Part shown: piece by piece, positions 35,803-47,400 of the stretch
How positions within the stretch are numbered: the stretch's first letter is position 1
How the letters are laid out: every line of letters begins with the position of its first letter
Origin: Termitomyces sp. T153
Lineage: Eukaryota; Basidiomycota; Agaricomycetes; Agaricales; Lyophyllaceae
Direction: 5' to 3'
DNA: 64,000 nucleotides
Assembly: GCA_018296165.2 (NCBI GenBank)
Contig: JACKQL020000034.1
Coordinates: 124,001 to 188,000, forward strand
Notes under the pieces: model-generated
Database searches by the model: none
Told to the model about the DNA's origin: nothing
The model's input: the letters and a program-made list of their open reading frames with translations, nothing else
Program-made: the position numbers and the translations under genes

Positions 35803-37100
35803 GCTAGTCCTGGGGGTCCTGGGGCTTGGTGGGGTGTTGTCAATGGAAGTCCCAGAGTTTGTTAGGGGCTCCATCGAGGTTTTTCAGGGCTCCCACGTGT
35901 CATCCTCAGGTCCATAGCCCTTCTAGCAGACTAAGTACTGGGGTTGTCTGCAGACCAAGCAGGAGTCAAGGATCTGGTCGACCTTGTAGTAGTACTCATC
36001 CTCAACCTCAACAGGGAGTGGTCGGCTGGGGTGCTGGCCAGAGAAGGGGTCCAGGGCATGTTTTTTGAGGAGTCAAACGTGGAACATGGGGTGGAGGCCT
36101 TTCAAGCCTGGAGGTAGGTTGAGTTTATATGCATGCATGGAGACCTTCTGGAGGACTTTGAAGAGACCGAGGCATTTGTGGTCTAATTTGATGGAGGGCC
36201 TCTGGGTCTTGAGGTTGCATTGATTGAGCCAAACCAAGGTGCTGGGGGGTGAGTCGGGGATGGGGTCATGTTGGGCATCAGCATGTTTGGAGTAGGCTTG
36301 ATTGGCGGTGTTGATCTTGTCTCGGAGGAATTGGTGAAGGGATTGGAGGTCCTTAGCGACTTTGTAGGCGGTGTGGGAGAGGATGTCCTTCAGGGACAGA
36401 GTGAGTCAAGGGTTGTAGCCTTTGTTGGCATAGAAGGAGGAGACTCCGGTGGCAGAGTGAGGTGTGTTGTTGTAGGTGAATTTGGCAAGGGGGAGTTCTG
36501 CACACTAGTTGTTCTATAAATAGTTAACGTAAAGGCAGAGATACTGCTCCAGTATCTGGTTCACTCATTCTGTTTGTCCGTCGGTCTCTGGGTAATAGGC
36601 AGTGGAGAGGCTGGTTTTGATCTTGAGCGCTCTGCATAGCAATTGCCAAAAGTGGGATACGAACAGGGGTCCGTGGTTGGAAACAATATCATCTGGGAGT
36701 CTGTGCTTGGAGAATATATGTTCAAGGAATAGTTTGGCAAACTCCAGAGCATTGTCAGTGGTGTGGCAGGGGATGAAGAGAGCTTGCTTGGTGAGGTGGC
36801 AAATGACAACGAGGATTGCATTGAAACTTTCAGAATTGGGAAGTTCAACAATATGATCCATCGATAGGGAAGACCAGGGGCGGCGACTGACGGAGAGGGA
36901 TTTCAATAGTCTGTGGGGGTGGTGGTGGGGCACCTTGGCCCAGAGGCAAGGTTTGCAGGCCCTTACATATTGCATGACGTCCTTCTTCATTCCTGGCCAA
37001 AAGTAAGTCCAGGAGATGAGTTGAAGGGTCTTACAAATTCCTGGGTGCTCCCAAAGCTTATGGTTGTAGTGCTGCCAGAGTATGTCGAGGTGGATGGACT
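35803..37100 (-). pseudogene. Integrase and chromodomain of the Gypsy element
   Basis: Minus frames give the zinc-finger spacer VRACKPCLWAKVPHHHPHRL, LSMDHIVELPNSESFNAILV (first Asp), DDIVSNHGPLFVSHFW (second catalytic Asp region, here SNHG instead of SDRG) and LSTAYYPETDGQTE (Glu). Downstream at about 35,960-36,030 lies [11 protein letters not shown], then a stop, LKGYGPEDDTWEP: a chromodomain. Chromodomains guide this element class to heterochromatin. Several stops interrupt the chain. Confidence 0.8.
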
Positions 37101-38940
37101 TGTGGTCCAGAGCATAAATTCATCCACTCTGGAGCAGGAGGTGGTAGTTCGGAGACAGCAAAAAGAGGTTCCCAGCGCTCGACTCGTCAAGGTTGTTGCA
37201 GGGGTCATGCTGAGTGAAGAAGGAGTCTGGGGGTGAATTTCTGATTTGCTGGAGGATTCCTTCTTCATTTAAAATCAGTATGGCATGTAGATGTTTGGGG
37301 GGGATTACTACTTGATGGTTGAATGCATTCTGTTTGGCTTCAAATGACTTTTTTGAGTACATGTCAGATCTTTGAGTGAGGGCGTCGGGCTTCATGCTGA
37401 GTCACCCGGGGTGGTAGTGGATGGTGAAGTCATACTCCGAGAGGGTTTCGGACCATTAGGCTTGGCAGCAGCTGAGCTGTTTCATGGTCATGAAGTATTG
37501 CAGGTTGTTGTGGTCAGAGTATACTTGGATGTGGTGTGGGGACCCCTTGAGGCAGGCCTGCCACTGACAGAAGGCTTTGACAATTGCAAGGAGTTCTTTG
37601 TCATAGATGTCATAGTTGAGTTCCGCTGGGATCATCGATCAGGTGTAGAAGGTGACAGGACAGAGATCTTTGCCCTCCAAGTCCAACTGGGAGAGTATCC
37701 TGGCAATAGCATAGTCAGAGGTGTCATATTCAAGCACAATCGGCAGGGAGGGGTCGAAATGGCAGAGGACCAGAGCAGAGGTGAAGGCCCTCTTCAGGAG
37801 GAGGAATACGCTCTGGCACTTGCTGTCCCAATCCCAAGGGGTGTCCTTCCATATGAGTCAGTTGAGGGATTTGGTAATTCCAGAGTAGTTGTCGATGAAA
37901 CGGTGATAAAAGTTAGCAAACCTCAGGAATGACTGTACCTCCTTGACATTCCATAGCGGGGGCCAATTGAGTACTGCATCAACCTTGGTGGGGTCCATGC
38001 GCACACTGTCGGGAGTGACAATGACTTCAAGATATTTGACCTCCATCATATGGAAGGAGCATTTCTTGGGTTTGGCATGAAGGTGGTACTCTCGGAGTCA
38101 TTCTAAAATGTGGCAGACATGCTCCGGATGCTCTGTCAGCAAATTTGAGTAGATCAGGATGTTGTCTAGGTATACAATAACAAAAACATCATTCATATCG
38201 TGGAAGATGTTGTTCATGAAGTACTGAAAAGTGGCAGGGGAGTTAGTCATTCTGAAGGGCATTACAAGGTACTCAAAGAGGCTATAGCAGGTGCGAAAGG
38301 CAGTCTTCCATTCATGTACCAGAGTGATCCAGACGTTGTTGTAGCCAGAGCAGAGATCTATCTTTGTGTAAATCTTGGCACTGCAGAAATGATCAACAAG
38401 GTCTCTAATCAAGGAGAGGGGATACCAGTTCTTTTTGGTGACTTTGTTGAGTCCCCAATAATCCACACAGAGTCAGAGTGACCCGTCCTTCTTCTTGGCA
38501 AACAGAACTGGAGTGCCAGCAGCAGAGATCAATGAGTGTATGAAGCCCTTGCCAAGCATGTCATCAAGGTATTCCTTCGAGGCTCAGAGCTCAATCTCAG
38601 ACATGTTGTAGATCTTGCCAAACAGGGGTGAGGTGCCTTCTTTGAGGTCAATCTTGTGGTTGTAGGAGCAGTGCAGGGGAAGTTCTTTGGCACTCTCCTC
38701 AGAGAACACATCAGCAAACTCATAATACTCTGGGGGAACTACTTCAGATAGGATCTGTTCCTCCATCTTGCTCTCCAGCATGGTGATCCCTGTGCGGAGG
38801 TGCTCCTCAGGTAGGGCTGGCATGATTTGTAACTGGAAAGTGGGGGTGCTGTCTTGTAGAAGGCGTGCAAAGAGGACAGTGCCGATGATTTTAATGTTGA
38901 GGTTTCCGGAGTTGATGAAGTTGGACATCAGAGTAGTAGT
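37101..38940 (-). pseudogene. Reverse transcriptase and RNase H of the Gypsy element
   Basis: VVPPEYYEFADVFSEESAKE opens the region; then [60 protein letters not shown] and [13 protein letters not shown]. The active-site box reads YLDN, not YLDD. Connection and RNase H follow (NWPPLWNVKEVQSFLRFANF, MKPDALTQRS). Stops occur, e.g. after KKDGSL near 38,470. Confidence 0.82.
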
Positions 38941-39239
38941 GGATGAGTCCAGAGTGGTGGTGGAGTTGGTCGGGAACTTTGAGTGTTGCTGGTTGGGGTA
39001 CCACAGGCCTTTGTATTGATTCCGGGGTATGTTGAGAGGCAGCTGTCATAATGTGATTGAGGGTGACCGAGGCATAGTGGCATCTCCTTCTTTGTTGGAG
39101 TTGTCATTGGAGGTTGAGGGACTCTGGGTCACTCCAGAGGTACTGGCACTGGGGTGGGAGACATCAGAGTCCGAGATAGACTGGAGGTGGAGGGGGATGG
39201 TGGCCGCTAAACTCGCTTCAGGGCTGGGGAATTGCATAG

Positions 39240-40010
39240 TGAGGTTCTTCCAGTCAATGTCAGGGTTGACATCTTGCAGCCATGGGAGTCTGAGCACGAT
39301 TGGAGTCAGCGGAGGTAATTGGGTGATAAGGAGCTGGGCCTGAAACTGCAGGTCGTTGTCAAGAGTGAGGGTGTTGTCATGGTATTAAGTGATCCTTGTC
39401 GTGGCGGGGCTTCCATCAAAGAGTTGGAGCTTGAGGGGTTTGTTGAGGTTGTTGTGCCAGAGGCCAAGCTGATTACTGACAAAGGTGCCAGAGGTGCCGC
39501 TGTCAACAAGGGCAGGGAATACCTTGGAAGAGTCATTGAGTCAGACAATAATAATGAATGACCATGCGGATCTAGAGCGGAGCTGTGGGGGAGTCTGAGG
39601 GTGGTCAATTGTGGTCTCAGAGTTCTCAGAGGAGGGTGAGACATTGAAAGGTACCAGCTCAGAGTTGGTGGGGTTGTCCCAGTCAAGGTGGAGGGTGAGG
39701 CTGGGCCAGTTGACATGGGGGTTGGTGGAACAGAGCCATGAGAATCCTAAGATGATGGGGGTGGAAGAGTGTAATTTTGTGATAAGTAGTTGGAGTTCTT
39801 GCTGTTGTCTGTTGGCAAAGGTCATGGTCGTTTCCAGGCAGTGTGTGATGTCTCCTGCAGGGGTAGGGTCTCTGTCAAAAAGTTTGAGGGGGATCGAGGT
39901 GGGGAGGCGTCGGAGGAGGTGGGGAGCGAGCGCCACCAGGGATTCATCGATGAAGTTGTCAGTAGCGCTGCTGTCAACTAGTGTGGGGACAGGGTTGTCG
40001 GTGAAGGGAA
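39240..40010 (-). pseudogene. Two consecutive retropepsin-like domains of the Gypsy element
   Basis: The first (about 39,980 to 39,700) reads PTLVDSSATDNFIDESLVAL with DSS in place of DSG and later PIILGFSWLCSTNPHVNWPS. The second (about 39,520 to 39,240) reads FPALVDSGTSGTFVSNQLGL and later PIVLRLPWLQDVNPDIDWKN. Both have the order active-site loop, flap region, hydrophobic ILG/VLR-x-WL strand, NP-DW. One domain is the norm for a Gypsy element. Confidence 0.7.
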
Positions 40011-40245
40011 GAGTGGTGCAGAGGAGGAGGTTGGTGGATGAGTGGGAGGGAGGTGTACTGGGGGTTGTCCAGGACGAGTATCATTGCATGGAGGAGTGTG
40101 GCCAGGGTGGAAAAGATGTCAGGGTCTGGTCTGTAGTCTAGTGCATCTTCAAGACCTAAACTGCTGACTCATTTTCCATAAACTAGTAGTTACAGTCTTC
40201 TCCATCGATTGTCCACATGGCACATCTCATCATCTGTCATTGAGA

Positions 40246-40287
40246 ACAACTGCAAATAAAGTGTCCCTGCTCACCACATAGGATGCA
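40246..40287 (-). other. Zinc knuckle of Gypsy gag
   Basis: The minus frame reads CILCGEQGHFICSC, a perfect C-x2-C-x4-H-x4-C nucleocapsid motif, at the end of gag. Confidence 0.85.
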
Positions 40288-40349
40288 CATGCCCTCCTTC
40301 TGTTGTTTCTCCTGTGTTTCCTCCAGCATGTCGATCCATAGGCTATCCC

Positions 40350-42540
40350 AAATCCTATTCACACATAAGGCTTCTTGGTCATTAGTGGGGTCCGGAATGC
40401 CATCGTGGTTGTTGGGGTTAGTGTCCAGGAGTTTCGGAGTTTCATGGAGGTTGGCAGCATTGAGCTGAGCTGACAGACATTGTCCCAGGAGTCAATTGGT
40501 GCTGGTAATTCCTCAGCCTGAGGGAAAATGGGGCACAGGGTTAGCGGAGTTAGTGGGAATTGAGGATTGAATGCTGTTGGTTGCTCCGGCCTGCCAGTTG
40601 GTGTTACCAGAGGCATTCTAGGGGGTCTGGGGCGCCATGTTTCTGCTGAGATCTTCCCAGTAATGCTGGTTGACCTGGGTAACGAGTGCCTTGTACCCAT
40701 CATAGGTGGTTTGCTTGGGTGCAAGGCAAAGGATGTCCTTGATCCGTTGAGGCAGGGTGCGACAGAGGGCAAATCAGAGAGCATTGTAGTTCCAGCCGGT
40801 CTTGTAGGCTTCCCATTCAAACCGTACAATAAAGGTCATGAAGCATTTGTTGTTGCGCATTTGGAGGTTGAAGAGATTTTCCTCTACCTCTGCTATGGTG
40901 TCAAAGACGTCAAACTTACTTGAGAATTCCTGGGTAAAAGCAAGCCAATTGGAGAGTACGGGGTTGTTGGGGTCAAACCGGAGTAGTGCAGTGTAATGAT
41001 CAAAAGCGATACCCTGTAAATATAACACGGCAAAGCCACTCATGAGCTCTTAAGTTGGAAGGTAATCAGCTTAACTTGGAACATAGTTAGACACTGGGTT
41101 AAAAAGATTCGCCACTTCCAGGGGTTGTGGCTGGTGAAGGGTTCAGGTTTCTGAATGTTGAGCTTACCCTCCCAGGCCAGTGCATCGCGGGTATTGTCCT
41201 GTGGATTTTGAGCTTGGGGCGGGGGTCTGGCATTATAGTAGTAATAGTAGTTGTTCCTGTTTCTGTGCTGGGGGAGGAAGTTGTCCATTGCTAGGCCCCA
41301 TCCCCAGGAGGTCTGCCATTGGATGGCCCTTCACTGGGAGGTTGACCCACGTTGCCCAGGGCCCATCAAGGGGGTCCTCCAGGAGTGGGGGGTCTGAAAT
41401 AATTGGCGTTGGTGGGAGGGTTAGGCATCAGAGCAGGCGGAAGACAAGGATAGTTGGTAAAAAAGGGTGGTCAGGGTGCCCCGGAACCTGTGGGCTGTTA
41501 CAGGGGGACCGGGGCATTGGGATGGGGTGGAGAAGCATTGACACAAGGGGCATGGAGGTCAAAGTGGGGGGGTCGGTCTTGTGGAGGTCCATTGCGTGGA
41601 GCGTGCTCATCGGTGGGATTACCAGGCTTGTCAATGTAGGAGAGAGTCCAGTTGTTGTTGTCGATGCATGGGGGCAGCCGTTGGGAGCGGGGTTCGGAGA
41701 TGGCGGGCTGGTCCCAGGTTTAGAAGGTGCTGAGGATGGAGTTGGCCTGGGGGCAAGTGGAGAGGACCAAGGTATGGGTGGCTGGTTGGTCAAACAATCC
41801 CTCCACAGGGTTAAAGTTCCTCAAGATGCTGGAGGCCACGTTGAGTTCTTTCTGCTGATGGGAAACGGAAGGCAGGGCTTTGTTTTGTGTTCCGATGGGC
41901 TCTTTGCATTGCACATAGAAGGAGCAGGTGGAATCTAGAGGGTTTTCAAAGGGGCGGGGGTTCGGGCTGGTGTGGATTTCTTTGACCAATGTGTGGAGCT
42001 CATTCCGTAAGTTATTGTCAATGCCCAGGGTGCCTTGCATAGTCTCCGGGAGGTTCCCTTGCAGATAGCGCTTGTGGAAGTCGAGGAGTCAATCTGCCCA
42101 GACTTCCGGAGTCATGGAGGTGTCGGGGTAACCTAGGTTGGTAAGGAGGGTATGGGTGCATCTTGCAAACTCCATGGGAGAGAGGCGGAGGAAGCAGGAC
42201 TTTGTCGTATTGTTGAGCATTAGGCTTCAACCCTTTGCTGCCTGAGAGAAGGAGGAGCTTGAGCAGGGAACAGCATACAAGGGAGGGAATAATTATCCAT
42301 AGGCTCTGGAGAGGTTGGGGCTGCAGCGGGGACTGGGTACATGTAATAGTGGGCAGGAGGAAGGTAGGCAGGATTAGAGGGTGCTGCAGAGTATCCTCCA
42401 GGGTACATACAGGGATTGTTGCCATCAGCAAAGAATGCGGGAGGGCAGCACCAGCCCGGAGGTATTCCCTGGCTGATGAAGGGGGCGTAGAATGCCTGGT
42501 TGGGGTCAGGAGTCCAGTGACAAGGGACATACTGATCCAT
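40350..42540 (-). pseudogene. Gag of the Gypsy element
   Basis: From MDQYVPCHWTPDPNQAFYAP a proline/tyrosine-rich N-terminal part leads through broken frames to capsid: KPEPFTSHNPWKWRIFLTQC, LQGIAFDHYTALLRFDPNNP, VLSNWLAFTQEFSSKFDVFD and RNNKCFMTFIVRFEWEAYKT. This is the usual Gypsy capsid order. Stops (e.g. near 41,040 after FQLKSS) and frameshifts break it. Confidence 0.78.
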
Positions 42541-42677
42541 GGGGGGGCCTGAGTAGAACAGAGTGTAGGGATTTTCTGGTACTAGTCAACCATAGATGTC
42601 AGTTAGGTAGCCGGCAGGGTTGTACACAGGGTTATACACAGACATCGAGAATGGGATAAGGGGGAGTCTTGATATTA

Positions 42678-43625
42678 TGTCAGGTTCCACTGATGATGGA
42701 GGCTTAGCTATACTAGTGAGTCCTTACTAGGCAGATGCGATGTCCTGCACTTATAACCAAGCATCTGGGATGGCACAAAGGGACTTGTGAGGGGGAGCTA
42801 GGGAGCAGTCCGAGCAAGTCCGGAGTGGTTCGGGGGTGTCTAAGACAAAGTATACTAGTTGTCGAACCTGAACGGGCACCAGAACAAGTTCATGGGCATG
42901 CAAATAGAATGCAGGGTAAGTGGAGGCTTTGCAGCTGATGGGGGCAGAGCTGGAGTTTGATGGGAGATCACCAAGATGTGAGGGGTTCCTGGGCTGAGTG
43001 GGGAGTGAGGTCCAGGGTTGTCATAAGAATGTTTGGGTCGTAGCACATGTGCGGAGTTTGTACTGACGTTGGAGATGAAAGGAACTTAGGAAGACAAAGA
43101 AAATATACACAGTCAAGATGAGACAGAGATGAGGCGAGATGAGACAGAGAAAAGAGATAGATTCAAAACTAAAAATAGAGACAGTGATGAGACAAAAGAC
43201 AAGACATAGGAAATTGGTAAATGCAATATCAAGACTAAAGTACTAGGGGTTATTCTACAGCTTATATACCTACTACTGGGCGGCTCCAGAGGGCAGAGGA
43301 TATGGTGGCGGGCTCGATGGAACTGTGCAGAGTCAACAGTTGTTGGGTGCAATCTTAGAGCGGGCCGCAGTGATATTCTAATGGGATCAGTTGGAAGGCA
43401 GATCGTTTCGGGGTTGGGGGAAGCCTCAGGAGTCCAGGGGAATTCAGAGGATATATCAACTGCTGTGGAGAAGGTGTTGGAGTTGATCAAGGAGCCATCG
43501 GGGTTTGCTGAGAAAGTGTTGGAGTTGCCTGAAGTGGGCGTGGAGGGTGGGTGAGGGTTGAGGAGTTTGGCAGAGCATTGGAGGGGCTGGGGGCAGTGTC
43601 GGGGTCTAGGGAGCAGGTCATGACA
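42678..43625 (-). repeat. 5' LTR of the Gypsy element
   Basis: In plus orientation runs from TGTCAGGTTCCACTG to GGTCATGACA. On the minus strand the sequence directly after it (TAATATCAAGACTCCCCC) should include the primer site, but I could not match it to a tRNA. Confidence 0.9.
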
Positions 43626-43630
43626 CTCTG
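43626..43630. repeat. Target site duplication, right copy
   Basis: CTCTG directly after the terminal TCATGACA, identical to 32,718-32,722. Confidence 0.85.
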
Positions 43631-44400
43631 AGTAACTCTGATGCTGCTTTGGCAAACTCTGATGGCCTCCTAGCTAACTCCAACACCTTCTCCACAGCTG
43701 TTGATGCTTTTTCTGCCTCTGCTAAGCTCCTAGAACCCTCTCCACTGTTCCTGGCTCTGGCATACATCACCAGCTCTTCACTCTGGTTTACTTGACCAAT
43801 TCCAGAGCATCATGATGATTCCAGAATGGCCTGTGACCTCAACTGATCCCATCAGAATATCACTGTGGCTTGTTCTCTGATCACAACCAACACCTGTTGA
43901 CTCTGTATGGCTCCAATGAGCCCCACTGCCAGACCTGCTGTCACTTAAAGCTCTCCAGTAGTCAGTACATAAGTTGTAGAGTAGCACCTCATACTCTAGT
44001 CTTGATATTGCTTAATGTTACCTATGGTCTGATTGTTTCTGTCTCATGTTTTGTGTTCCATGTTACATTTGTCTTTCTCTCAGTCTCCCAGTCTTATCTC
44101 AGTCTCCCAGTCTTGTCTTGTCTCTATCTCTGTTATTGTTTTGTTATCATTTTGTATCTCTGCTTGAATCAATTTTTGTTCCCATCTCAATCTTGTCTCA
44201 ACTCTGTCTCATCTTGTTTGACTCCATTTCCTTTATTGTGTTCAAGTCATTTCAACCTTAATGCCATTACAAACTCTGCACTTACAATTACAAACCTCAA
44301 ACATTCCTTAAACCAACTCCAGACCTTGCTATTTGGTTGGCCCCAAAATCCATCAACATCCATTGATCCCCCATCAAACTCCAGCTCCACTCCTCAATGC
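43626..44400 (+). repeat. Remainder of the older Gypsy LTR
   Basis: Aligns with the reverse complement of the younger LTR: shared phrases include aactccaacaccttctccacagc, agtcttgatattgc and cccatcaaactccagctc. It is CpG-poor and much diverged. With 32,606-32,722 it forms one LTR split by the younger insertion. Its right border is lost. Confidence 0.72.
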
Positions 44401-47400
44401 CTATGATTGGCCTGTGCCTGATACCCACTATGATTTGTTTTGCCTTGCTCAGTTTGCCAAGGCACATTGAATTGCAGATACAACACCAAATGTCCCCTCC
44501 ACTCTAGGTCACACTCCCAGACAATGGCTTTCTCCACAGACACCCTCTCTGCTCAGCTCCAATCACATTACTTCTACACCACCCTCTCCTGTACCCCCTA
44601 CACCTCTCTCACTTCCTCTGCCAGCTCTGCCTCCTACAAAAGGCTGACCATGACATTCCCAACCCAGCCTCCAACCAACCCTAGCAATAAATCAATCTAT
44701 TGCTTGACAACTTCTCCAGTGCCTCACTCACACTATCCCACCAACAATAATGCAAAGCCCCACTGGAGACAATCACTTGCCACATAAGAACAAGTTACTT
44801 CCCTACTCCAACTGCCAACTCCTTAGTCCCACACCTCCAAACCTACTGGCCCTACTCCACCCCAACTGGAATAACTGCACAACTCTGGACCAACTCCCTC
44901 CAATGCTACACCTCTCTCAAACAGCGCCAACACCCCCAGACTATCCCACAGCGCTGTCAAAATCTATGCATCACTAATATCTGACCCAACAATTCTTTGA
45001 TAGTGCACTCTTAGCCCACATCAAAGGAGCAAACCTCCGACACTTTGCCAGTAAACAATCCAACCTCCACACCACACTCCCACCCAACTCTGAGGATGTC
45101 AACCCTCCAGAGCAAGCCCTGCCATCATTGGAATCAAACCCCAATCCAACAACCCCTCTTCCTCCAAGAATAAATCAAGATTCCAAGTTCAATGCTCCAT
45201 CCCCAACCCAAACTCAACTTCTAGAATCAGCTAGGACCCCTCTGGTTACTCAGCCATCAACTTTGCCCAATGTTTGACTGGACAAACTCTGCAACAAAGT
45301 CTCTAAGCATGGATACAACCCTCTCTACCTCTTTCTTCAGCTCTCCAGGGCTCCAATGCCTCTGACCCAACTCTAGCAACTCCAGAGCAAGCCAAAAGAA
45401 CTCCTAAGCCTCAAGATGGCCAAGAAAGAAAGGAAAATGCACCTCCGCCCCAGCCTCCTTGAAAAACACCCCAAAGTTGCCTTTAACAAATTGCAGAAGT
45501 CAACATGAGAACCACAGTACCCCAACCCACAATGCTAGACAACTCCAGACCCCTCTACCATTACTTTGACACCCCTTCCCAATCGATCTGGAGTCCCTGG
45601 CATCAAAATGCTCAACACCACCTCCCTCCACATGCACTTCACAAGATGGGACTTTTGCCCTTCAACTACCAAATCATGCCACCCTTATCAAAAGAATACC
45701 CAAGCACAGAAGCTACCCTGCCAGAACAGACTATAGGAAAAAGAGAATCTCATACAAAGTAGTCTCTAGAGTATCATGAACTCACTGACATGTTCTCCAA
45801 AGGAAGCAAAGAACCCTGCCATCAGCTCTAGAACCCTTGTTACAAACTCAACACTTGACTATTTTGAATCTCAAAGCTTCAACAATGAAGAATGGACTTC
45901 CAAATGCCTCTTGGAGGCTTCCTCCTGCCAAATGAATTTGGGAACAACTAACAACTCTAGAAATCCCAATACACCCCTGCTCCTTGGATGCCCTCCCAAA
46001 ACCTCCCTCAATGCCTAAAGAAATCAGCATAAAGGCTTGAGGCACCTCAACCCACAACTCCAGGCCACCCCAGACCTTCCTACACAACTCTGGACCCTGG
46101 CAACACAGCTCTGGACCCCCCATGTTAACTCTGATACCCATCTGAGGAGCCTTTGACATCAACTCATTAGTACTGGCCTATAACATGCACTCTGCAAGCC
46201 CAAATCCTTGACTACCAACCTTGAAACCCTCCCCCCTTACCAGAAAAGATGTCTACATACAGGGGTCACACCACCAGAGCAACAGAGGAACAAATCCCAT
46301 CTAAAGTAGTTTCTTTGGAGTACCATAAGTTTGCTGATGCAGTCTCCCAGAAAAGAGTAGCATTCTTTGCTACCACCCACTGCTAAGTTGAAATTGGAAA
46401 AATGCCACCACCATCTCCACCTGTTAACAAGTCAAGATGTCACATGCCCCAAACTCTGCCACTGGAGTCACAACCCAGCTGTCATCTTCCCCCACCCCTC
46501 CAATAAAAATCAATTACTCAGTAAATGAACAAACTCTGGACATTCAAAACAGTTTTCCCCAAGCTCATCCATGTGCCATGTGACCCAACCACCTCCACCA
46601 GAGCTTTAAACCAGATGCCAAGAAAAATGAATAGTTCCTCTGACTCTGCCCTGACAATCAAATCAACAACACCCTCAAAAGAAGCAGTACTCCCTTCCTC
46701 TGATCACAAAATCTTGTTGATTGCCCCACAATGGCAAGACCTTCCTCTGCTCCATCTACAGTGACCTCCAAACCACTCCAGAGCATGAATGAAAAATTGT
46801 CCCCACACCCACCATGGCCCCCTTTGAGTCTCAGATAATGTCCTTGTGCAACCAGCTTCCCTGCCATCCTCCAGCATTTGTGGATGACCACCTCCTCAAC
46901 ACAAACAATGTTTTTGCACCTCTGAACAATGGTCTGACCCACTCAAATCAGAGAATAGCTTGAACATGCCCACTGCACCCAAGAACAACTCTAGAAACCT
47001 TTGCCACTTATCCAACAACTCTGCCCATTGCCTGCTTGCAAACTCAAGAACCTCTCCAAAAAATGATCTCAGCCCCTGCAACCTCATAGTCAACTTAAGG
47101 AGCCTCAACATTCCCACCAGACAACTAGTGGATGCCTAAAGAAGCCTCTAGGGCTAAGCAGCATGAACCCCACTACTTAGTGGTAATCCCCACTAAATGT
47201 TCACATGTCATGCTAATTTAAATAAGGAGGTAAACCCCACTCTGGACCTCCCTCCCTGCTCAGCATGACCTCTGCCACAACACCAACAAGCCAACCCTCC
47301 AACCCACTCTTTATATTGCTTCCAAACCTCTGGTTGTTGCTCTGAGAAGAACAGACCAACAAGACACCCTCAAACCCCTTCTCCTACTCTGCACTATTTC

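Larger units (their letters stand above)
32723..43625 (-). mobile_element. Ty3/Gypsy chromovirus, nearly full-length, minus strand, inactivated
   Basis: Bounded by LTRs of 949 and 948 bp that begin and end TG...CA and by identical CTCTG target duplications. In the sense (minus) direction it holds gag with a zinc knuckle, two protease-like domains, RT, RNase H, integrase and a chromodomain, then an extra region of about 2 kb with a gene on the opposite strand, a polypurine tract and the 3' LTR. Stops and frameshifts are spread over gag and pol, so this copy cannot code for its own movement. CpG is more frequent than in the surrounding repeats, which fits a younger age. Confidence 0.92.

Noticed and set aside
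37372..37932. Plus-strand open frame of 186 residues
   Set aside because: It is the opposite-strand shadow of the Gypsy RNase H/RT region; its protein has no domain logic, and the minus-strand reading gives recognisable pol.
41180..41938. Plus-strand glycine-rich frame of 252 residues
   Set aside because: Opposite strand of Gypsy gag; proline codons read backwards as glycine give a spurious open frame.
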